64,000 nucleotides of DNA from CAWHOW01 sp963831005. GTDB lineage: Bacteria > Bacteroidota > Bacteroidia > Bacteroidales > CG2-30-32-10. Shown in pieces: positions 1-8,400 of this stretch (position 1 is the stretch's first letter; each line of letters begins with the position of its first letter). The translations under genes were made by a program, and so were the position numbers. The notes beneath the pieces are model-generated. The model did no database searches. It saw only the letters and a program-made list of their open reading frames with translations, and was not told the origin of the DNA. The DNA lies in the NCBI GenBank assembly GCA_963831005.1, contig CAWHOW010000016.1:84894-148893 (forward strand), given 5' to 3'.

Positions 1-1980
1 CCATACCATACTGATAATCTGGTTGAAAATAATTGCCTCAACTGTCATAAGAAAAAAGATTACAGGGCTATGCTTTCCAAGTCAGTTCATACTAAACTGA
101 AATGCTCCAATTGCCATGGATATGTAGTTAACAACCTTGCCACTCACCGTACTCTGCCGAAAGATGAAGCTACAACTGATTGTTATTTATGCCATGCAGC
201 CATTGCAGCAGAACATAAAGAAAGCATACACGGACTTGCGCTGTCAGAAGGCATCAACGAAGCTGCACAATGCTGGGATTGTCATGGAACGCATAACATC
301 TTAAAAGTTACAAATGACAGCAGCAAGGTATCTGCCAAGAATCTTCCAGCTACTTGCGGCAAATGCCATGACGATTCATTATTTATTTTGAAGCATAACT
401 TCACTGTTAAAAACCCGGGGAAAATGTATTCCCAATCGGTTCACTGGAAACTTGTAAATGGAGGGAGCAAGGATGCCCCGTCTTGCATAAGCTGCCATAG
501 TGCACATAGTATCAAGAACAGGGTTCAGCAGAACACTACAATTTCAAGCGTTGCAGTACCTGACCTTTGCGGGAAATGCCATGCTAAAATTGAAGAGGAG
601 TACAAAAAATCCATTCACTGGTTAGCTGTGAAGAAAGGGGTGCGTGAAGCGCCTTCGTGTAATGACTGTCATAGTGAGCATGCTATTCATGCAGTAAATA
701 CAAATCACAAAAGAGCTGCCATAGAGAAATTACAGGAAGAAACCTGCCTGCAATGCCATCAGAATTTATTGCTTTCACAGCGTTACGGAATGGCTGCCAA
801 CAATGCTAAAAGTTATCAGGACAGTTATCATGGCTTAGCTGTGGCGAGAGGAGATACCAATGCTGCCATGTGCATAGATTGCCACGGAGTGCACAGCATA
901 TTGCCCGCAAATCATAAGAACTCCACCATCAACCCAAAGAATGTAACAGCTACCTGCAAGAAATGTCATCACGATGCTACAGAGATATTTGCAAGAAGTT
1001 ATTCTCATATCACCGACAAGAAAACACCGGCCGGACATGTGGAAAATGTTGTAAGAAACATTTATTTCTGGTTAATAATTATTGTTGTTTTCGGAATGAT
1101 TGTGCATAACCTTATTATTTTATTTTATGAATTAAAAGAAAGATACAAGAAATCAAAAGAGGAGATACGGATACCACGGTTGACAAGAAATGAATTGGTA
1201 CAGCATACAATATTATTTGTATCCTTTATTATTCTTGCAATAACAGGGTTTCAGCTTAAATTCCCTGATAGTTGGTGGAGTCATGGATTGCAGTATTTTG
1301 GGCTTACTGAAAATGTGAGACGTGAAATTCACAGATGTTCAGCTACAATTATGATCACGCTTTCATTGTATCATGTAATATATTTAATTGTCACTTCAAG
1401 AGGCCGTGAAGTATTAAAAGGAATGTTACCAAAGCTTGCTGATTTTAAACTGGCATGGACAAATATGCTCTTCTACCTGCGATTAAAGAAACAAGAACCT
1501 GAATTTGATAATTTTACTTATATAGAAAAAGTGGAGTACTGGGCTTTGATCTGGGGAACTGTTATAATGGGGCTTACTGGTTTTGTTCTTTGGTTCCCTA
1601 CAATTGTAGGTAACTGGGCGCCGGTGTGGTTCATTAAAGTTTGTGAAATAGTGCATTTCTATGAAGCTATACTGGCAACACTAGCTATTATAATATGGCA
1701 TTGGTTCTTCGTCATGTTCCATCCCAAAGAATATCCGGTAAGCTTTACGGTAATAAACGGTCAAATGACACTCAGGCATTATAAAGCAGAACACAGATTG
1801 CAAATTGAACGAGTTTATAAAGAATGGGCTGATATGAAAGCCGGAAAACTCAGTGTGAAGAAGCTCAGCAATTTTACCAAACTATTTATTGCTGCTATTG
1901 AAAAAGCAGGATATAATGCGGATGAGTTTTTTCAGAAAGAAATGACCAATGAAGAAAACCATGCCGGTGATAATAAATGA
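1..1980 (+). CDS. Multihaem cytochrome c with C-terminal membrane cytochrome b domain (5' partial)
   Basis: The reading frame is open from base 1, upstream of the first ATG at 70, and already holds a CLNCH haem motif there, so the gene is cut by the window edge. Eleven CXXCH motifs are visible (CLNCH, CSNCH, CYLCH, CWDCH, CGKCH, CISCH, CGKCH, CNDCH, CLQCH, CIDCH, CKKCH), each expected to bind a covalent haem c. After about base 1050 come four hydrophobic segments with histidines placed as in cytochrome b561-type proteins (EIHRC, LYHVI, IVHFYE, IWHWF). Known families of this build move electrons between the quinone pool and periplasmic carriers; the redox partner is not visible. The next gene starts 19 bp downstream and has the same design, so the two are probably one operon and one complex. 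Gene family not named with certainty. Confidence 0.85.
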   Translation, partial: PYHTDNLVENNCLNCHKKKDYRAMLSKSVHTKLKCSNCHGYVVNNLATHRTLPKDEATTDCYLCHAAIAAEHKESIHGLALSEGINEAAQCWDCHGTHNILKVTNDSSKVSAKNLPATCGKCHDDSLFILKHNFTVKNPGKMYSQSVHWKLVNGGSKDAPSCISCHSAHSIKNRVQQNTTISSVAVPDLCGKCHAKIEEEYKKSIHWLAVKKGVREAPSCNDCHSEHAIHAVNTNHKRAAIEKLQEETCLQCHQNLLLSQRYGMAANNAKSYQDSYHGLAVARGDTNAAMCIDCHGVHSILPANHKNSTINPKNVTATCKKCHHDATEIFARSYSHITDKKTPAGHVENVVRNIYFWLIIIVVFGMIVHNLIILFYELKERYKKSKEEIRIPRLTRNELVQHTILFVSFIILAITGFQLKFPDSWWSHGLQYFGLTENVRREIHRCSATIMITLSLYHVIYLIVTSRGREVLKGMLPKLADFKLAWTNMLFYLRLKKQEPEFDNFTYIEKVEYWALIWGTVIMGLTGFVLWFPTIVGNWAPVWFIKVCEIVHFYEAILATLAIIIWHWFFVMFHPKEYPVSFTVINGQMTLRHYKAEHRLQIERVYKEWADMKAGKLSVKKLSNFTKLFIAAIEKAGYNADEFFQKEMTNEENHAGDNK

Positions 1981-1999
1981 TAAACCTTATTATTAAATA

Positions 2000-4285
2000 A
2001 TGATGGGAAATAACGTTAACAAATGGATGGCATTACTATTTGCATGCTTTTCACTAAGCATAGTAAATGCCATTGCACAGACAAATGAGGACTGCCTTAC
2101 CTGTCACGAAGATGCAACCTTATCAAAGGTGAGCAATGGCAAAACAATTTCTTTGTTTGTCAATAAGAATATCTTAGGAGGTTCTGTACATGCCGGATTA
2201 AAATGTGTTTCCTGTCATGCTGATGCTGCTGTTACAGATTTCCCCCATCCAGAAAACCTTAAAGAAGTTGAATGCGGGAAATGTCACGGTACTGAACTGA
2301 TACAATACAGTGGAGGTGTTCACGGGCAGGCTTCAAAGTTAAATTCTCCTTATGCTCCTACTTGTAAAGATTGTCACGGAAAACATGACATACTGGCTTC
2401 CGCTATTCCTACGTCCCGTACCTTTAAATTCAATATTCCTGCATTATGCGGCAGATGTCATAAAGAAGGCTCTCCTGTATCCAACATGTACGATATTTCA
2501 CAAACCAATATACTTGATAACTATAGCGAGGGCATACACGGTGTAGGCTTATTGAAAAAAGGTCTTATTGTTTCTGCAACCTGTAACGACTGTCATGGGA
2601 ATCATCTTATACTGCCTCATACAAGCCCTAATTCGACAGTGTCACCTCAGAGGATTGCAAGCACATGCATGAAATGCCATACAAAGATCGAAGAGGTGCA
2701 TAAAAAAATAATTAAGAACGAACTTTGGGAAACAAAACCCGGAGCCATCCCTGCCTGCTCGGCATGCCATCCTCCTCATAAAGTATCGATAGATGAAAGC
2801 GTTCAATCTATTGCAGATATTGCCTGTTTAAAATGTCATCAGGATCCGGAAGTACACAAAACTGTTGATGGTAAAGACATATCGTTAACAGTAAAAGTGT
2901 CCGATATGGAGAGTTCCGTGCATAAGAATATTTCATGTATTAAATGCCATTCGGATTGTGATATTACGTTGTCACGACCCTGTTCAACTACTAAATCTGT
3001 TGACTGTTCCAACTGCCATATCTCTGTTGCCGACCTTTATTTTACAAGCGGTCACGGTAAAGCATATCTTAAAAAAGAAAAGAATGCGCCATTCTGCACT
3101 GATTGCCACGGCACCCATAATATAAAGACAAGATATGATGACACTTCACCTACTTACAGGGCTAATATTCCGGGGCTTTGCGGAAAATGTCATAATGAGA
3201 ACGGGAAAGCTGTAAAGACCACTAAATTAAAAGAGGTTAATGCTTATGCTGATTATTCATTAAGTGTCCATGGGAAGGGATTAATGGAGCAGGGACTTTT
3301 GGTAAGCGCTGTTTGCTCCGACTGTCACACTTCGCACCATATACTTAAAGAATCGGATACAGCTTCTTCAGTAAATCCGAAGAATATTTCCCTTACATGC
3401 TCAAATTGCCATAAGAGCATTTATGAGGAATATATTGTAAGTGACCATTCCATTAATAAAGCTGACGGGAAACACAAATACCCAACCTGTGCCGATTGCC
3501 ATTCTGCTCATGTTATCACGGCAATAGATAACGATAAATTTATGACACAGATTACTACTCAGTGCGGAAGCTGTCATGAAAAATTAGCGGAAACCTATCT
3601 TGAAACCTATCATGGGAAAGCATATCTTCTGGGATACCTCAAAGCAGCAAAATGTTCCGATTGCCATGGTTCGCATAATATCTTAAAAGTTAACAATCCA
3701 AATTCAGCAGTAGGATTTAAGAATATTGTGAATACATGCAGGAAATGTCACAGTTACGCAAATCTGCGATTTACAGGTTACCTGACACATGCTACACATA
3801 ATGCCAATAATGTTTTGTTCTATACCTTCTGGGGAATGACGTTGTTGTTGCTTGGCGTATTTGGGTTCTTTGGCCTGCATACCATGTTATGGATACCAAG
3901 GTCAATTATGGAAGCAAGGAAAAAACGCAATCATAAGAAGCCTGAAGGAAAAGCGGAATATATAAGGCGATTTACACGCAGCCAGAGGGTGACACATATT
4001 TTTGTCATAGTTAGCTTCTTATCACTTGCTTTAACAGGCATGACATTGAAGTTCGCCCATATGCACTGGGCAAGGATAATTGCCGGATTCTTCGGAGGAG
4101 TACGCGCTGGCAGGAACTATTCACAGGATGGCGGCAATAATTACATTCGGATATTTTATATATCACGTTTTCTCATTGTTGCGCGAAAAGAAGCAGAAAA
4201 AAGAAAGTCTGATAAAATTTATATTCGGGAAAAATTCACTGATGTTCAACAAGCAGGATATACGAGATTTTATTGGAACTGTTAA
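2000..4285 (+). CDS. 19-haem cytochrome c, N-terminal part (frameshifted)
   Basis: A signal peptide (about residues 1-28, ending near AIAQ) is followed by nineteen CXXCH motifs, a periplasmic multihaem electron carrier. The haem part is an internal duplication: the region starting at CLTCHED (near residue 33) is repeated from CLKCHQD (near residue 275), with the same order of GxxI, SVH and CxxCH elements. The first hydrophobic segments of a b561-like membrane domain begin near base 3810. The frame is lost at about 4095-4110: the last 60 residues of this ORF look unrelated, while the next reading frame continues the family sequence as ALAGTIHRMAAII. Dropping one base near 4105 would give one protein of about 926 residues. 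Same operon and design as the upstream cytochrome. A single-base insertion error is more likely than a real split. Confidence 0.85.
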   Translation: MMGNNVNKWMALLFACFSLSIVNAIAQTNEDCLTCHEDATLSKVSNGKTISLFVNKNILGGSVHAGLKCVSCHADAAVTDFPHPENLKEVECGKCHGTELIQYSGGVHGQASKLNSPYAPTCKDCHGKHDILASAIPTSRTFKFNIPALCGRCHKEGSPVSNMYDISQTNILDNYSEGIHGVGLLKKGLIVSATCNDCHGNHLILPHTSPNSTVSPQRIASTCMKCHTKIEEVHKKIIKNELWETKPGAIPACSACHPPHKVSIDESVQSIADIACLKCHQDPEVHKTVDGKDISLTVKVSDMESSVHKNISCIKCHSDCDITLSRPCSTTKSVDCSNCHISVADLYFTSGHGKAYLKKEKNAPFCTDCHGTHNIKTRYDDTSPTYRANIPGLCGKCHNENGKAVKTTKLKEVNAYADYSLSVHGKGLMEQGLLVSAVCSDCHTSHHILKESDTASSVNPKNISLTCSNCHKSIYEEYIVSDHSINKADGKHKYPTCADCHSAHVITAIDNDKFMTQITTQCGSCHEKLAETYLETYHGKAYLLGYLKAAKCSDCHGSHNILKVNNPNSAVGFKNIVNTCRKCHSYANLRFTGYLTHATHNANNVLFYTFWGMTLLLLGVFGFFGLHTMLWIPRSIMEARKKRNHKKPEGKAEYIRRFTRSQRVTHIFVIVSFLSLALTGMTLKFAHMHWARIIAGFFGGVRAGRNYSQDGGNNYIRIFYISRFLIVARKEAEKRKSDKIYIREKFTDVQQAGYTRFYWNC

Positions 4286-4781
4286 ATGGTTCATGGGCAG
4301 GGGGCCACGACCGCTATACGGCAGATGGACATATTGGGAGAAGTTCGATTACATGGCTGTATTCTGGGGTGTTGCAGTAATCGGCTTATCAGGATTGATC
4401 CTTTGGTTTCCCGAAATATTCACAAGCGTTCTTCCCGGCTGGATGATAAACGTGGCGCAGATCATACATAGCGATGAAGCCTTGTTAGCTGTCGGTTTCA
4501 TTTTCACCATTCACTTCTTTAACACGCATCTTAGACCCGAATCATTCCCGATGGACACAGTAATATTTACTGGTCATGTTCCGCTGGAAGAATACAAAGC
4601 CGACAGGCCGCGCGAATTTGCAGAACTGGAAGAATCAGGCAAGTTGGAAGATGTAAGAGTAACCACTGAAATAACAAGCTCCTGGTTAAAGATAGTGAAG
4701 ACAGCAGGATTCATTTTCCTGAGTATCGGACTTATACTGGTACTGCTTATACTGTTCTCGCTGATAACAGGATCGTATTAA
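4080..4781 (+). CDS. Cytochrome b561-like membrane domain, C-terminal part of the 19-haem cytochrome
   Basis: This frame continues the membrane domain of the upstream 19-haem protein. It aligns along its length with the tail of the first cytochrome in the window: TIHRM/EIHRC, YFIYHVF/LYHVIYL, WEKFDYMAVFWG/IEKVEYWALIWG, and ILWFP in both. Histidines that would hold haem b are retained (TIHRM, IYHVF, IIHSDE, FTIHFF). The apparent start is a TTG inside the overlap and has no translational context of its own, so I treat it as the 3' portion of one gene covering 2000-4781. It ends with an extra transmembrane segment near residues 208-230. A hairpin terminator follows 20 bp after the stop. Confidence 0.8.
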   Translation: MPDSSEEYALAGTIHRMAAIITFGYFIYHVFSLLREKKQKKESLIKFIFGKNSLMFNKQDIRDFIGTVKWFMGRGPRPLYGRWTYWEKFDYMAVFWGVAVIGLSGLILWFPEIFTSVLPGWMINVAQIIHSDEALLAVGFIFTIHFFNTHLRPESFPMDTVIFTGHVPLEEYKADRPREFAELEESGKLEDVRVTTEITSSWLKIVKTAGFIFLSIGLILVLLILFSLITGSY

Positions 4782-4801
4782 TTCCTTTGAGGAATTAACT
4801 T

Positions 4802-4838
4802 AATAGCCGGAAACAATGTTTCCGGCTATTTTCTTTTT
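4802..4838 (+). terminator. Rho-independent terminator of the cytochrome operon
   Basis: A 12-13 bp perfect stem (4802-4814 with 4818-4830, arms read AATAGCCGGAAAC) has a 3-nt loop and is followed by a T-rich run. It lies 20 bp after the cytochrome stop codon. Confidence 0.85.
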
Positions 4839-4843
4839 CCTTA

Positions 4844-5413
4844 TTATTGATACCAGGTGCTACCTTTATAAGCTTTTGATTGTTTAAGAGGAACAATCTT
4901 TCCTTCATAATGAAGCTGACTGAACTTCAATGAAACCCATGCGTTTGCATTACCTGAAGCTGATACATCCAGGTTAACATTATATGAACCGGACATTGCA
5001 TCAACCAGCATAAAGAGAGAGCATGATTTTTTCTTATCGTTTTTTGACAATGTATATGTTTTTATTTTACCCTTAGCAGTAGAACCACCGACACCATTAT
5101 AACCAATCCTTTTATCCGAGCCTATCTGAAGTACAGCATTGGAGGAATCAACCAGAATAAAATTAAGTAACTTGTCGACACTTTGGCGACCTGCAACTTT
5201 GGTATTCTCTATAAATTCAGCTTCTAAAACAAATGACCTTTTACTAAGTACCTGATAAGTAGAATCAAATTGCTTCTGAAGCTTTGCCTCTTTTGCAAGT
5301 TTCTTTTGCTCTCGTTTTTGTTTACCACTAAGAGTAGTATCCACTTCCTGCGCAGAAATAATAACTGGTACTAGAAATAGCAATAATAGTATGGATTTAT
5401 TTTTAATCTGCAT
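4844..5413 (-). CDS. DUF4251 domain secreted protein
   Basis: A 189-residue protein with a signal peptide (about residues 1-21, cleavage after ISA). A lysine-rich linker (about 30-45) is followed by a domain with the layout of the Bacteroidota-specific DUF4251 family: FVLEAEFI, then NFILVDSSNAVLQIG, then NGVGGSTAKGKI and a C-terminal SLKFSQLHYEGKI. The function of this family is unknown; members are small, usually periplasmic or lipid-anchored. No lipobox cysteine is visible here, so it is probably soluble in the periplasm. It converges on the cytochrome operon and lies 25 bp downstream of the large T9SS protein gene on the same strand, so the two could share a transcript. Confidence 0.75.
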   Translation of the reverse strand: MQIKNKSILLLLFLVPVIISAQEVDTTLSGKQKREQKKLAKEAKLQKQFDSTYQVLSKRSFVLEAEFIENTKVAGRQSVDKLLNFILVDSSNAVLQIGSDKRIGYNGVGGSTAKGKIKTYTLSKNDKKKSCSLFMLVDAMSGSYNVNLDVSASGNANAWVSLKFSQLHYEGKIVPLKQSKAYKGSTWYQ

Positions 5414-5438
5414 ATTTTATAATATTCAATCAAACTTA

Positions 5439-8400
5439 TTATTCTTTCACAAATTTCTTAACTGCCATCCCATTTTTACTTTCAACTTTCAGAAAATACA
5501 GGCCTTTCGAGAATAATGCTATATTAATATTAGTTTTAGCCTGAAGCATGGGCTGTTGTATTAGTAATTGTCCCTGAATGTCGTAAACAGAAATTGTTTG
5601 GTTATTAGTAAAGTCATTGTATTCTATTGTAATATTATCACTAGCCGGATCGGGATAAATCGAAAATCCAAGCTTTTCGTTAATTGTTTCTATACCCGTT
5701 GGCGAATAATATATAACATTTGAGGTATCAGATACGCAAGCATTGCCACCGGATACAATACAATAATAATAGCCTGCTGAAGTTGGAATGTAAACTTGAG
5801 CTGTTGCCCCCGAAATGATAGTATTATTATAATACCATTGGTTGCCGGCTGTAGCATTTGATATAATATATATGCCGGCCTTTGTGATTACAGGAGGTTG
5901 AGTCAATGGATTGGTAGCACAAACTACAGTAAAAGCATAATCTTCCGTTTCACCATCCTTAAGTTGACTGCAAGGATCAAGTGGAAGATAATTGTAATAA
6001 TCACCTCTGACACGCATTCTGTGTGTACCGGGAGTAACATTAATCGGAACAGTGAATATATCGCTTACAGTAAATAAGTGCCCTACGTTACTGTCTGTTA
6101 TAACCCTTTCAGAAGATTCAAATATTCCATCATCATTAAAATCAATCCAGACAGAGAATGCCATAGCATAACCGGAGGAAGTAAAAGACATAGTTGTTGT
6201 GTCAAGTTGCGAATTTGAGGCAATTTCGGAACTGCTGTAATCAGTGTATGAGGATGCTGCGCATGCAGTGCTGTTATTAAAATTAGATATCCCACCTGTT
6301 GTTTTCACATTTGAGATCCACATAGTACTTGTGCTAGTTGATGGAACAGGAATACAATAACAATCGTAGAATGGACTCATTGTAACATTCAGAGAAGAGG
6401 AATTAGAAGATAATCCGCTATTTGAGCATGTAACTATACAATGATAATAAGCAGATACTGTTTGTGAAGTTGTCAATGTATCGCTTGTACCACCCGATAT
6501 ATTTGCCCACGTGCTGTTATCAGGCGACGATTGCCATTGATAAGTTAAACCTCCGGCAAAAGTAGTTCCTGATAAACTTAAAGTGAAATTTTTTCCTATG
6601 CAGACTGGGTTAGCTGATGAAACGGCAGTTCCGGCAACGGGGAGGCCGGCACAAGGTGTGTTTACTATTGTTATATCATAATCTTCAACATCTGCCCAAG
6701 TATATACTCCACAAGGGTCAGTTGGAGTTGTATTATAATTCAAAATTACCCTCATGTGAACAGTGCCGTTAAAAGCACTTACCGGTACTGTAAAATTCGA
6801 ACTGTAAGTAGTATTTGCAGTAGATAAATAGATACCATTTGCTATCATCTCTGATGAAGAAAAAACTCCGTCATGATTATAATCAATCCACGCGCTTACA
6901 TAATTTGCATCAACATCTCCGCATTGCGCTCCAAAGGAATATGTACTGCCGGCATTCAATGAGGTTGTGGTTGTCCCAACAACAGGACTATATAACGTGT
7001 AACATTGTGTTGAAGAAATAGAATGCCCTGTATTATTTACCATATTAGGAGTACCATTCAGCGACACTTGCGATAGATAATTTCCATACTCAGCATAAAG
7101 ATTACAATCATTAACAGTCGGTGTACAATAACAGTTTGCAGCCGAATTCATTGTAACATATAAAGAAGTGGAATTTGCGGATAATCCGCTGTTGGTGCAT
7201 GTAACCACACAACGATAATATGTAGAATCTGTTTGAGAAGTTGTCAAAGTATCATTTGTAGCACCGGAGATATTGATCCAAGTGCTGCCATTCGGAGATG
7301 ATTGCCATTGATAATTTATTCCTCCGGTTGTAATACTATATTGCAAGCTCAAAGTAAAATTAACACCTGAGCAAACAGGATTTAGATTGGATAGAGTATT
7401 CCCAGGGTCAGGAGTACCAGTACATGGGGTAAGAGCAATCACTGTATAAGCATAATCTTCCGTTTCTCCATACATTAGCTGACTGCATGGATCGGTAGGT
7501 GCCCCGTCAGTATAATATTCTCCCCTAACACGCATTTTGTGTGTGCCAGGTATGGCCGCAATTGGAACAGTGAAATTATCACTGAATGTCAATGCTCCTG
7601 CTGTATTATTGTCTGCTATAACCCGTTCAGAATTTTCAAAAATCCCATCATCATTATTATCAATCCAGACAGAGAATGCCATGGCGTAACCTCCGGAAGT
7701 GAACGTCATGGTAGTAGTTGAAAGTTGAATATTAGAAGTTGTTTCAGAACTACTATAATCAGTATATGAAGAAGCAGCACAACCAGAACTGTTATTAAAA
7801 TTAGTGACTCCGCCGCTGGCAGTTACATTTGAAATCCACATATATGAACAGGCATCAGTTGAAGGTGATGGTATGCAATAACAGTTACTGGCAGGATTCA
7901 ATTTAACATATAGAGATGTTGAATTAGAAGACAATCCGCTGTTAGAGCAGGTAACAATACAACGGTAGTAGGTAGAATCCGTCTGCGTAGTCGAAACCGA
8001 TTCACTGGTAGCGCCAGACATATTTGTCCATGTACTGTTATTTGGAGACGATTGCCATTGATAAGTCAAACCACTTGTAGAAGGTGCCGGGGATAAGCTT
8101 AATGTGAAACTTGTTCCACTGCAAACAGGATTGGCTGAAGAAATAGTTGTATCTGCCGTTGGCGTTCCTGTACAAGGTACATTAATCAAAGTTATTTCAT
8201 AATCCTCAACATCTGCCCAAGTATAAGTTCCACAAGGATCAGTAGGTGTTGTGCCTTCATTCAAAATGACCCTCATTCTAACAGTGCCATTAACAGCACT
8301 TGACGGTACTGTAAAACCAGAACTATAGGTTGTATTTACAGTTGAAATATATATTCCATTTGCAATCATTTCTGATGATGAGAAAACGCCATCATGATTA

